A stretch of DNA of 64,000 nt, from assembly GCF_018882205.1 (NCBI RefSeq), contig NZ_JACVOU010000003.1, positions 1-64,000 of the forward strand, given 5' to 3'. This DNA is from Polynucleobacter bastaniensis. GTDB taxonomy: Bacteria > Pseudomonadota > Gammaproteobacteria > Burkholderiales > Burkholderiaceae. Shown in pieces: positions 23,489 to 30,433 of this stretch; position 1 is the first letter of the stretch; the number at the start of each line of letters is the position of its first letter. The translations under genes were made by a program, and so were the position numbers. The notes beneath the pieces are model-generated. The model made no database searches and was not told the origin of the DNA. It worked only from the letters and a program-made list of their open reading frames with translations.

Positions 23489-24739
23489 TTAGGTAGTTAA
23501 TTCATAAAGATGGAAGCCGCCATAAATTGCAGAGCGATCCTCATGAATGAGCTGATCTGATGTAGCGTGATTTCGCTTCCATAGAGCATTTAAATCCTCG
23601 CTAAGGGCTGTTTCAATTGGCGAAGACTTACCAGCAGTTCTGAAAATAATTCTGGCGCCCGGGTTGGCTGTCCGAGTAATTTCTGTCCATAAGGTACATA
23701 TCTCTTCTGCTGTCATCCAATCTTGGGCATCGAGTAACACCACTGCATCAACTGAATTGGCCGGCATTCGCTTGAGAGCATCTAGTACATTATTTTGCTC
23801 TATGGAGAGTCTGTCAATGTTATTGCGTATGAGTTCAAAGTACTGTTCTTGCAAATACAGTGGCTTATTTGTTGGGTTATTGTGATCATAGCTTCTGCCG
23901 TAGGCTTGACAGGCGAAGTAATTGTTGTTGATGTTATCAATCGTTGCCAATTTTCTGGCTCGTTCTTTGAGAACCTGTGCCATGCTTTCAGGGCGATCTT
24001 CGCAAAGGCTGGCATGCTGGCTTGGTGGTATGCCCAGATTGTATAAAGCTACTGGGCTACCCATAATCTTTTTCGCTAGTCTAGAGTCAAATATTTTGGC
24101 TACATTTTCATCAAACCATTTTCCTTGGGCTTCTATTGAAGGTTGCTTTAGCAGATCATCCAATTTGACGCGATAGATTTTGGCACTTATGTGAATTAAT
24201 CCAATGAGCTTACCGAGTAAGCCATATTTATAAAACCCTTTTTCAAACATGCGGATACGCTCAAAACCTTTAATACCGCCTTCCCAATAGTCTCGTGTAG
24301 CTTTATTTAAATGAGGTGCTAGCAGATCTCTATATAGCCTAGGATTATTGACTGATTTTGCTTCACCAAAAAACCTGTAAAAATTCTTATATTCGAGTCT
24401 TCTAATTCCCTCCATCTTTAGATGCACTAATGCGACATGAGTATGGTTAAGATCTACCGCAGTAATTTTTTTAGGGCTAGCAGTGAGGTAGGAGAGGGCG
24501 TTACAACCGCCAGAAGCAATTGTAATGAGATGATCTGTAGGTTTTAGTACAAGGGCTTTGAGATCAACTACGGGATCTTCCCAAATTTGAGGATAGACTA
24601 AGCGCTCAAACCAAAGAGCAAAAAGTCGATCATGTAGTGTGACCTTTTTCTTTCTTGCATATACAGCGTCCTTAAGGAGTTTTTTTGAGCGTGATAGGTT
24701 TGAATCTGGAAGTGCTGTAAGGTTGTCCATTGCTTTCAT
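23489..24739 (-). CDS. btaA: BtaA: SAM:diacylglycerol 3-amino-3-carboxypropyltransferase
   Basis: 416 residues of the BtaA/DUF3419 family. Motifs include WFERLVYPQIWEDPVVDLKAL, the SAM-binding region ITIASGGCNALSYLTASP followed by ITAVDLNHTHVALVHLK, and FRTAGKSSPIE near the end. BtaA moves the aminocarboxypropyl group of SAM onto diacylglycerol to make diacylglyceryl-homoserine, the first step to betaine lipids that replace phospholipids under phosphate limitation. The usual partner BtaB (N-methyltransferase) is absent; a GNAT/FemAB-like gene follows instead. The upstream minus strand carries a degenerate TTGACTT-type repeat of 11-bp period. Confidence 0.88.
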   Translation of the reverse strand: MKAMDNLTALPDSNLSRSKKLLKDAVYARKKKVTLHDRLFALWFERLVYPQIWEDPVVDLKALVLKPTDHLITIASGGCNALSYLTASPKKITAVDLNHTHVALVHLKMEGIRRLEYKNFYRFFGEAKSVNNPRLYRDLLAPHLNKATRDYWEGGIKGFERIRMFEKGFYKYGLLGKLIGLIHISAKIYRVKLDDLLKQPSIEAQGKWFDENVAKIFDSRLAKKIMGSPVALYNLGIPPSQHASLCEDRPESMAQVLKERARKLATIDNINNNYFACQAYGRSYDHNNPTNKPLYLQEQYFELIRNNIDRLSIEQNNVLDALKRMPANSVDAVVLLDAQDWMTAEEICTLWTEITRTANPGARIIFRTAGKSSPIETALSEDLNALWKRNHATSDQLIHEDRSAIYGGFHLYELTT

Positions 24740-24823
24740 TAATTTGTGAACAAAAGTATATTAAAGTCACAAATCAAGTCAAAGTAGCGACACTTTTATT
24801 ACAAATTTATTAAAGCTTATCAA

Positions 24824-24841
24824 CGGTAATAAAACTGTCAA
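24824..24841 (+). promoter_or_regulatory. Pho-box-like site in the btaA / HTH-gene intergenic region
   Basis: CGGTAAT-AAAA-CTGTCAA: the second repeat is nearly perfect, and 16 of 18 positions match CTGTCATAAAACTGTCAC. It faces the HTH gene starting at 24889 and lies about 85 bp upstream of btaA on the other strand. Confidence 0.5.
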
Positions 24842-24888
24842 CAAACTAACTTACCATCAGCTCGTTATAAATTTATTCTTAATTCTTC

Positions 24889-25152
24889 ATGCTCCTCACC
24901 TCTAAACCAAAGGCAGTAACAGTGATTCTCAAAGAAGTGTTGAAAGCCGCTCGTGAGGAGCGGGGCTTAAGTCATGAAGAGCTTGCTGAAATAGCCTGTC
25001 TTAGAAAATGGCAAATTAAGGAGCTCGAAGAAGCAGAGACCTTTTTGACCTTCTACACAATGGCCATCAAGATACAGGCGGCTAAGAGAGTGGGAGCTTA
25101 TCTCGGCCTTTCAGAGCATCAGTTTTTATCTTCAATCGAGGCAATGGGTTGA
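24889..25152 (+). CDS. Small helix-turn-helix protein (XRE/HTH_25-like)
   Basis: 87 residues. LKEVLKAAREERGLSHEELAEIACLRKWQIKELEEAETFL is the classic Cro/XRE-type helix-turn-helix with the LSHEELA turn, in the form seen at the N-terminus of RodZ-like proteins. The remainder (VGAYLGLSEHQFLSSIEAM) completes the five-helix domain, so it is a bare DNA-binding domain. A Pho-box-like site lies 47 bp upstream. The next gene starts 3 bp after it, giving a bicistronic unit; it may regulate btaA, which is divergent. Confidence 0.72.
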   Translation: MLLTSKPKAVTVILKEVLKAAREERGLSHEELAEIACLRKWQIKELEEAETFLTFYTMAIKIQAAKRVGAYLGLSEHQFLSSIEAMG

Positions 25153-25155
25153 GTA

Positions 25156-25338
25156 ATGTATTGGACTATTAAAGTTCGTCATTTTGATGAGAGCGGATCT
25201 CACACCTCCAAGATCAGAATGTATGGCGAGAACTTGAGAGAAGTCATGTCTAAGGTGCTTGATATACATCGGAAGTCCTTACTTGTTTCTTACCAGGTAG
25301 ATCATGGTCCGGAGATTGAGTTTGAAAATTTAAACTAG
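25156..25338 (+). CDS. Hypothetical 60-residue protein coupled to the HTH gene
   Basis: MYWTIKVRHFDESGSHTSKI is followed by a helix (LREVMSKVLDIHRKSLLVSY) and an acidic C-terminus. The pattern of two short strands, a helix and a strand is visible but matches no family I know. The 3-bp gap to the HTH gene indicates translational coupling, so it may be a partner or ligand-sensing subunit. After it, 25339-25695 has no gene and holds repeat copy 4. Confidence 0.55.
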   Translation: MYWTIKVRHFDESGSHTSKIRMYGENLREVMSKVLDIHRKSLLVSYQVDHGPEIEFENLN

Positions 25339-25411
25339 AGTTCATTTGTCGCGTAAATTAAAACTAAATTAAATTGATAACTTGGTTAATTAAGCAATCT
25401 GTCTCGCGTAC

Positions 25412-25533
25412 CAGTTACACAATTTATCCCACAGAGCCGTTTTTACTCTGTAAGCTATTGAAATATATAGACTTTCTAGCAGCCGCGAATTTTAGGGTCG
25501 AGGTTGTACATTCGAATACTGCTTGGCAGACCA
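25412..25533 (+). repeat. tRNA-Arg(UCU) 3'-end repeat, copy 4 (decayed)
   Basis: The spacer (CTGTAAGCTATTGAAATATA, then GACTTTCTAGCAGCCGCGAATT) is well kept, and the paired boxes are recognisable as TTACACAATTTATCCCACAGA. The tRNA half has about a dozen changes, leaving TTCGAAT and a final GCAGACCA. The flank just beyond (CCCGTACCGCACACA) resembles the flank beyond copy 1 (TCCGTACCGGACACA), so the right-hand junction sequence is also shared. Confidence 0.8.
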
Positions 25534-25695
25534 AATTTCATAGGCCCGTACCGCACACAATCAACACAAGTGAATAAAGCGCTCTTGGTGCTGCTTTAGT
25601 TCATTGCACAGTTTGTTCTTAGCTTGCTCGACTAAAGCTATAAGAAATTCGTATTATGGTGTTCCTTTAGGATTTATCTAAACTTCGTTTGGGGG

Positions 25696-25890
25696 CTAAT
25701 CGTCATCTCTGACAGCTATCCGTCCATGAGTATCTAAATCAGACTCATCTACCTCTAAATAATCATCTTCAATCACTGTTGCACCCTCAAGGTGCTCAAT
25801 GAATTCTCGAATGGCATAGTAAGGCGCAATATTTACATGGTCATCATTTTGATGATCCCAGGTCTTGTAACGAAAGACAGTTAGCTTCAT
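25696..25890 (-). CDS. Hypothetical 64-residue acidic protein
   Basis: Begins MKLTVFRYKTWDHQNDDHVN, then a helix (APYYAIREFIEHLEGATVIE) and a strongly acidic tail (DDYLEVDESDLDTHG). Not recognised. It is the last gene of a minus-strand run that starts with the 53- and 33-residue genes. Net charge is very negative, like several other small proteins of this zone. Confidence 0.55.
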   Translation of the reverse strand: MKLTVFRYKTWDHQNDDHVNIAPYYAIREFIEHLEGATVIEDDYLEVDESDLDTHGRIAVRDDD

Positions 25891-25912
25891 TTAGTATTTT
25901 CCTTAAATAAGC

Positions 25913-26014
25913 TCATGATCCAAGGCGATGCTTGGAGCTGCGATTGGCGTAGGCTTTGCGAGCTTCAACCCAAGCTAAAGCCGCTTTAATGAACAGGCGT
26001 TTTAGTTTTGCCAT
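25913..26014 (-). CDS. 33-residue small protein, family C (paralogue 2)
   Basis: MAKLKRLFIKAALAWVEARK followed by AYANRSSKHRLGS. Same length as the ORF at 19764-19865, with the same WVEA(K/R) core, and starts 3 bp after the family B gene as there. More basic than its paralogue. Function unknown. Confidence 0.6.
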   Translation of the reverse strand: MAKLKRLFIKAALAWVEARKAYANRSSKHRLGS

Positions 26015-26017
26015 GAT

Positions 26018-26179
26018 TTATAGGCCCTTTGAAGTGCAATGGTGGTTGAAATAGTCACGAGTAAATTGCTCAACTTGCTCGTGGCTATTAGGATTGCGGC
26101 TATTGATGTATTGCTCTAAATCATTACCTTTGGTCTGGTGGCCAAAGGCTTGATTCAAGAGACTCAAAAATTGTGTCAT
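26018..26179 (-). CDS. 53-residue small protein, family B (paralogue 2)
   Basis: MTQFLSLLNQAFGHQTKGND, then LEQYINSRNPNSHEQVEQFTR and DYFNHHCTSKGL. Same length and frame structure as 19869-20030, including the ATTTAAGGCTCCTT context just upstream of the start and a shared distal element TGACAGCAAAATATCTTTT near 26250. It is the first gene of a minus-strand set with the 33- and 64-residue genes. Confidence 0.7.
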   Translation of the reverse strand: MTQFLSLLNQAFGHQTKGNDLEQYINSRNPNSHEQVEQFTRDYFNHHCTSKGL

Positions 26180-26429
26180 TTAAGGCTCCTTTGGTAAAAA
26201 TACTAGGGTTACTACCTATATAGTATGTGCCTTATTGATGAATATTGCGTGACAGCAAAATATCTTTTTAGATTAAAAGCTCTTAAGTTCATGATTAAAA
26301 GAACTATTTGTCGTCATTTGGTCATAAAACTCCAAAAATGCCCCAAAATCGATCAAACCCGCATTAATCTTGTATAGAAGTGGTCTAAATTAGAATCAAA
26401 ACTCAATTTCAACAAGAAAAGGCTTCAAG

Positions 26430-26606
26430 ATGAGCGCATTAAAAGAGGCTATTGAAAAACTAAGAGAGACTGGTTCTATTGGGCTGAAAGACTTTAAAAG
26501 TCTGAAGATGAAGTATGTTGAGCACTTCACCGAAGAAATCAAGCGGTGGTGTCTTTATGGCAATGGCAAGTTTGAGAAGCTGGGCAAGGAGCATCAAGAG
26601 CATTAA
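26430..26606 (+). CDS. 58-residue small protein (intact copy)
   Basis: MSALKEAIEKLRETGSIGLK, then DFKSLKMKYVEHFTEEIKRW and CLYGNGKFEKLGKEHQEH. AAGAAAAGG precedes the ATG. A decayed copy at 20237-20362 confirms that this is a conserved protein. Mostly helical and basic with a CLYGNGK turn; unknown function. On the plus strand between the minus-strand family B gene and the tRNA-like gene. Confidence 0.65.
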   Translation: MSALKEAIEKLRETGSIGLKDFKSLKMKYVEHFTEEIKRWCLYGNGKFEKLGKEHQEH

Positions 26607-26612
26607 AGGGCT

Positions 26613-26688
26613 TGAAGGCGAAAACCTAGCATCGAACTAGGGTGCTGAGATTTGCAATCTCATGCATCACCCATACTGCCATTTCGTC
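26613..26688 (-). tRNA. Divergent tRNA-Cys(GCA)-like gene or pseudogene
   Basis: On the minus strand a near-complete cloverleaf can be drawn. The acceptor 5' strand GACGAAA pairs with TTTCGCC at six of seven positions. The D-arm is GCA/TGC with a GG-containing loop, and the anticodon arm is TGAGA-TTGCAAA-TCTCA (anticodon GCA). The variable loop is 4 nt, and the T-arm is a perfect CCTAG-TTCGATG-CTAGG. The base after the acceptor is T (U73, a tRNA-Cys identity base) and the end is TCA rather than CCA. One extra T sits between the T-arm and acceptor strand, and one acceptor pair is mismatched, so it may be degenerate. It lies between two small genes. Confidence 0.5.
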
Positions 26689-26690
26689 AC

Positions 26691-26716
26691 AAAAAAAGCC
26701 ATCTCTTGGATGGCTT
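26691..26716 (-). terminator. Rho-independent terminator for minus-strand small genes
   Basis: Read on the minus strand: stem AAGCCATC / GATGGCTT with a 5-nt loop, followed by a run of seven T. It ends the transcript of the 61- and 34-residue genes and directly precedes the tRNA-like sequence, which may therefore need its own promoter. Confidence 0.75.
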
Positions 26717-26735
26717 CGCAACAGAAGATCTGGTT

Positions 26736-26840
26736 TTATGTATTAAGGCAAAGGATGAGGGTAGTAGCAAATAATGCAACGCATGAAAGAATGAGATAGG
26801 CGCTTACTCCTGGTGAAGAAAGCAAAATATTTTTATTCAT
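26736..26840 (-). CDS. 34-residue single-transmembrane protein
   Basis: MNKNILLSSPGVSAYLILSC then VALFATTLILCLNT: one hydrophobic helix of about 20 residues with a short polar N-terminus. Its ATG overlaps the stop of the upstream 61-residue gene (ATGAATAA), so the two are translationally coupled, and a terminator follows 20 bp after its stop. This context makes it likely to be real despite its size. Confidence 0.55.
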   Translation of the reverse strand: MNKNILLSSPGVSAYLILSCVALFATTLILCLNT

Positions 26841-27018
26841 GGTTTGCTCCAAAGTCCTTTAGCCTGCTTGTAGGCTCATCAAAATCCAATAAGAAATTAT
26901 TTTTACGTCTCCGTAGATGTCTGATGATAAGTCGATCTTTTAAGTGATTCTCTGGGTCTAATTTTCTACTGAAATTTTTGAGCTCATACGGCTCAGTATT
27001 GCTTTCGTTAAGTGGCAT
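26833..27018 (-). CDS. 61-residue small protein, distant family A member
   Basis: Chosen start is the ATG at 27018 behind AAGGAG; a longer ORF from 27084 lacks a ribosome binding site. The protein reads MPLNESNTEPYELKNFSRKL, then HLKDRLIIRHLRRRKNNFLL and DFDEPTSRLKD. The core LKDRL--(R/Q)H--R(R/K)---L-(D/E) aligns with LLKERLTWQHRIRKQLHLDY of the two family A proteins, but acidic residues are fewer. First gene of a two-gene unit with the 34-residue membrane protein. Confidence 0.6.
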   Translation of the reverse strand: MPLNESNTEPYELKNFSRKLDPENHLKDRLIIRHLRRRKNNFLLDFDEPTSRLKDFGANHE

Positions 27019-27275
27019 GGTCAATCTCCTTGGTGAATGATTGAAAGTGTTGTATTCCCAAGGATTCTGTCCTTGGAAGATCATTTAACAGCTGTCTTAT
27101 GAACTTGCAATGGCACTTTTATGACAAAAAATTAGCTTTGATTTGTTGCAATGCCATAAGAGATACCAGCTAATGAGCCTAGTGGGTGAGTAATAATTCA
27201 CAAGGCATACATTCCAAATGTTTAATGATTTATTTATCTAAGGAGAATGTCATATTGGTTTTGTAGAATATAACC

Positions 27276-27491
27276 ATGCAATTAAAAGTAATCGACAGCT
27301 TTTTAGCTAAAACAGTTCTTGATGATGATGTGATTGGGCTTACTCCATTAAAGGTGGGGAGTTATCCAATTAGGGCAATTGAAGATGAGCAATATGAAGT
27401 TGCCAAATCTAAGGCCGCTATTTGCTATCTCACAAGTCATGAACTAGAGCAAATCATCATGTCCAAAGCCGCTGTCATTATTAACGAGTAA
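27276..27491 (+). CDS. Hypothetical 71-residue protein
   Basis: MQLKVIDSFLAKTVLDDDVI, then GLTPLKVGSYPIRAIEDEQY and a C-terminal helix. No family recognised. The preceding 257 bp contain no other ORF. It is followed after 60 bp by the amidotransferase gene in the same direction and may share its transcript. Confidence 0.5.
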   Translation: MQLKVIDSFLAKTVLDDDVIGLTPLKVGSYPIRAIEDEQYEVAKSKAAICYLTSHELEQIIMSKAAVIINE

Positions 27492-27551
27492 TCTCAATCC
27501 CCTTTACCTAGTAAGTATTAGACTGGGATCATTCATACGAGGAATTAATAC

Positions 27552-28343
27552 ATGTGTCGATGGATGGCCTACGCTGGAGAAAAGATTTATCTTGAAAATC
27601 TTCTTTTCTTGCAAAAGAATTCACTGATCTCCCAAAGCCTTAAGGCAACAAAATCTAGCTTTACTACTAATGGGGATGGTTTTGGTGTGGCCTGGTACGG
27701 AGGTAAAAAAACTCCAGGTCTATTTAAGGATGTTTTACCGGCTTGGAATGACGAGAACTTAAGACAGCTTAGCCAGCATGTCAAAAGTGGTCTTTTTTTA
27801 GCTCATGTAAGAGCTGCCACTGGCACTGGAATCTCACGAGCTAATTGCCATCCCTACACTTATGGTAAGTGGAGTTTTATGCATAATGGCCAAATTGGAC
27901 ATTGGCAATTTCTACGCCGAGATATTGAGTCCTTGATTTCAAAGAATTATTATCATTATCGGCTAGGCACTACAGATAGTGAGGCTTTTTTCTTGCTAGC
28001 GCTTTCTTGTGGATTAGAGAAAGACCCTATACGAGGTATTAAAAAGGCAATCGAGAAGGTTATCGCTCTTTTAGAGGCTAATGGGGCAACTGAACCGTTT
28101 AGATTTTCAGCAGCCCTTAGTGATGGTAAATCTATTTGGGCTTTTAGATATTCAAGTGATCAGCAGTCACCATCCCTTTTTTATGGCACACCTGATTTGC
28201 ATAAAAAGCAAGCTCAGTCGAAGATAATTAACACGATTGCCTCTGAGCCATTTGACGATGATTCAGATCATTGGACTGCGGTGGGTGAGTCTAAAATTAT
28301 TCTATGGAAAAACAAGGCGGTTTCAATTAGTCCGCTTTTCTAA
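27552..28343 (+). CDS. Class II glutamine amidotransferase (YafJ/EgtC-like)
   Basis: 263 residues beginning MCRWMAYAG, where Cys2 becomes the N-terminal nucleophile after Met removal. The Ntn-hydrolase glutaminase core follows: TTNGDGFGVAWYG, FLAHVRAATGTGISRANCHPY, WSFMHNGQIGHW and TTDSEAFFLLAL. There is no synthetase domain, so the acceptor of the released ammonia or the gamma-glutamyl substrate (as in EgtC) is unknown. A GAGG ribosome binding site precedes it. The next gene starts 20 bp on. Confidence 0.85.
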   Translation: MCRWMAYAGEKIYLENLLFLQKNSLISQSLKATKSSFTTNGDGFGVAWYGGKKTPGLFKDVLPAWNDENLRQLSQHVKSGLFLAHVRAATGTGISRANCHPYTYGKWSFMHNGQIGHWQFLRRDIESLISKNYYHYRLGTTDSEAFFLLALSCGLEKDPIRGIKKAIEKVIALLEANGATEPFRFSAALSDGKSIWAFRYSSDQQSPSLFYGTPDLHKKQAQSKIINTIASEPFDDDSDHWTAVGESKIILWKNKAVSISPLF

Positions 28344-28362
28344 TGTGTCTAATAGAATAAAC

Positions 28363-29583
28363 ATGCAATTTCAATCAAAATTTCTTTGTTTGATTCTTGC
28401 ACCCTTCCTGTTCATGAGTCTTCCAGTATTTGCTCAAAATACCCAATACGGAGTAAGACCGTTTTATTTGATTGATGCGATGAAGGAGGGACCATTAAAA
28501 AGTAAGCTAAAAAGTTGCTCTGCTAACACCCCCCAACGCACTACATTTTCCATAGCACACCGTGGCGCACCATTAGAGTTTCCTGAGCATACCGTAGAGT
28601 CTAATAAAGCTGCTGCATTGATGGGGGCTGGTATTTTTGAATGTGATGTCACTTTTACAAAAGACAAACAATTGGTTTGTCGTCATGCCCAAAATGATTT
28701 ACAGGCAACGACTAATATTTTATTGACTAATTTGCATGAGAAATGCACCAAGTCCTTTGCTCCAGCTAATGGTACAGACCCCGCCACAGCAGAGTGTCTT
28801 ACAGCGGATATCACTCTTGAGGAATTTAAAACCCTACGCGGCAAAATGGATGGGTTTAATAAAAATGCCAAAGACATACAGTCATACATGGCAGGTACTC
28901 CACCTTGGAGAACTGAACTATATTCCGAGGCGGGCGGCTCTTTATTAACGCATCAAGAATCTATCGCTCTATTCAAGAGTTTTGGAGGTAAATTTACTCC
29001 TGAACTCAAAGAGGCGGTAGTGCCCATGCCCTATTTGGGTTTTACCCAAGAGCACTATGCACAAGCTCTCATTAATGACTACAAGAAGGCTGGCGTTTCT
29101 CCAAAAGATGTTTTTCCACAATCATTTAATTTGAATGATGTGATGTACTGGATCCAAAATGAACCGGAGTTTGGAAAGCAGGCAATTTATTTGGATGGTC
29201 GATATGAGGATAAAGGGTTTAATGCTGCTCAGCCTGAGCTTTTAAAACCCACCATGCAAGAGCTTTATGCAAAGGGAGTACGTTATATTGCTCCCCCAAT
29301 ATGGGTGCTGCTGACTACTGGCATCAATGGGGCAATCATTCCATCAGCTTATGCCAGAGCAGCAAAGGATGCAAAATTAAATATCATTACATGGTCCCTG
29401 GAGAGAGGTGGCCCAATGAATAAAGGGGGAGGGTGGTATCACCAATCCATTAAATCAGCCATACACTCCGATGGGCAAATTTATGAGGTATTGGATGTTT
29501 TGGCTAAGCAAGTAGGCGTTAAAGGGGTCTTTTCGGACTGGCCTGCAACAGTTACTTACTACGCCAACTGTATGGGACTTTAG
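28363..29583 (+). CDS. glpQ: Periplasmic glycerophosphodiester phosphodiesterase
   Basis: About 406 residues from the ATG at 28363; a longer ORF from 28237 overlaps the previous gene and hides the signal peptide. Signal sequence FLCLILAPFLFMSLPVFAQ. GDPD signatures: IAHRGAPLEFPEHTVESNKAA, FECDVTFTKDKQLVCRHA, and the C-terminal ITWSLERGG and GVKGVFSDWPATV. It hydrolyses glycerophosphodiesters from phospholipid turnover to glycerol-3-phosphate, fitting the phosphate and lipid theme of the neighbouring cassette. It is longer than E. coli GlpQ because of an insert near residues 160-240. Confidence 0.88.
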   Translation: MQFQSKFLCLILAPFLFMSLPVFAQNTQYGVRPFYLIDAMKEGPLKSKLKSCSANTPQRTTFSIAHRGAPLEFPEHTVESNKAAALMGAGIFECDVTFTKDKQLVCRHAQNDLQATTNILLTNLHEKCTKSFAPANGTDPATAECLTADITLEEFKTLRGKMDGFNKNAKDIQSYMAGTPPWRTELYSEAGGSLLTHQESIALFKSFGGKFTPELKEAVVPMPYLGFTQEHYAQALINDYKKAGVSPKDVFPQSFNLNDVMYWIQNEPEFGKQAIYLDGRYEDKGFNAAQPELLKPTMQELYAKGVRYIAPPIWVLLTTGINGAIIPSAYARAAKDAKLNIITWSLERGGPMNKGGGWYHQSIKSAIHSDGQIYEVLDVLAKQVGVKGVFSDWPATVTYYANCMGL

Positions 29584-29614
29584 TTATTGCGTAAATGAAC
29601 AACTCTTCATTAAG

Positions 29615-29690
29615 GCATTGCGTACTTTATTACATAGCCCCAATTTAAGCTTGTAAGTCATTGAAATTGTATTAAATGGGCTGTCATGAA
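29615..29690 (+). repeat. Vestige of the repeat's upstream half (no tRNA part)
   Basis: GCATTGCGTACTTTATTACA and then CTTGTAAGTCATTGAAAT match the boxes and spacer of the repeat. The sequence that follows is not tRNA-like. It lies in the 245-bp gap before the 59-residue gene. Confidence 0.55.
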
Positions 29691-29828
29691 AGTTTCATTT
29701 ATTTGGTGCATATTGCACTCTCTTGGTTCAATTTTGGCTAAAAGCTAGATTAAGTAGCCATAAGATAGTTATGAACTTAATTGAAATATCAGAATTAACT
29801 GTGGCCAATACCCCTTAGGAAATCAAAT

Positions 29829-30008
29829 ATGCAACACAAACTAAATCAGCAGCACAAATCTGAGAAACACGACAAGTTAAATACAAAGCACAAACCAAGC
29901 TTTTATGTCACTGCTTGTGCCGTTTCGGTTTTTACTGCTGTTTTGAGTACTGCCGCCTTTGCTGCCTACGGTGTGATATCTACTGGTATCAAAATTCTGT
30001 CTCTATAG
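29829..30008 (+). CDS. 59-residue small membrane protein with Lys/His-rich N-terminus
   Basis: Begins MQHKLNQQHKSEKHDKLNTK, a strongly basic and polar stretch. A hydrophobic helix follows (FYVTACAVSVFTAVLSTAAFA), looking like either a transmembrane segment or a signal peptide ending AFA-AYG. TTAGGA precedes the ATG and a 12-bp terminator stem follows, supporting a real short transcript. Function unknown. Confidence 0.55.
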   Translation: MQHKLNQQHKSEKHDKLNTKHKPSFYVTACAVSVFTAVLSTAAFAAYGVISTGIKILSL

Positions 30009-30093
30009 AGAAAAGACTGAAGTCAACTAAAGAATGGTGGGGATTAGATGATGGATCCTAATTCCTAGCTGATTTTCGCCCTGAGAATTCCTC

Positions 30094-30123
30094 AAACCCT
30101 CATCAGAAATGGTGGGGGTTTTG
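30094..30123 (+). terminator. Rho-independent terminator
   Basis: Stem AAACCCTCATCA / TGGTGGGGGTTT (12 bp including G-T pairs) with a short loop and T-rich tail, about 85 bp after the small membrane-protein gene and just before repeat copy 5. Confidence 0.75.
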
Positions 30124-30154
30124 TCTTTAAAGTGATACCTTAATAGACACTTAA

Positions 30155-30267
30155 GCATTGCACAATGCTATTTTTACGCTGTAAGCCATTGAATTATAAC
30201 GATCTTAAAACAGCAAGTAATTCTTCTAAGGCCTTGGCCGCACGTTCGAATCGTGTTGGGCAGGCTA
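30155..30267 (+). repeat. tRNA-Arg(UCU) 3'-end repeat, copy 5
   Basis: One GCATTGCACA box, CGCTGTAAGCCATTGAA, then the tRNA half (30223-30267) with CTTCTAAG, GCACG/TTCGAAT/CGTG and an end GGCTA. About five substitutions against copy 1, one of them turning CCA into CTA. It opens the 425-bp gap before the methyltransferase operon; the rest of that gap shows nothing recognisable. Confidence 0.85.
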
Positions 30268-30433
30268 AGATCTATTGTTAATCATCATCCCAGCTTTAGT
30301 ATTGCGCTCTGCTGGCATCATTTTGGATCAGATGATGTCAATCGCCTAGCTCTCTTCGTTTATAGTACAAAAAGCATCCATACGCAGCTGTTAACCCTTA
30401 CATAGCCAGATCCATATTAGAAACGGAAAGCAG

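Noticed and set aside
25374..25577. 67-codon plus-strand ORF
   Set aside because: It lies across repeat copy 4 and its translation follows the repeat; no ribosome binding site and low-complexity composition. Treated as non-coding.
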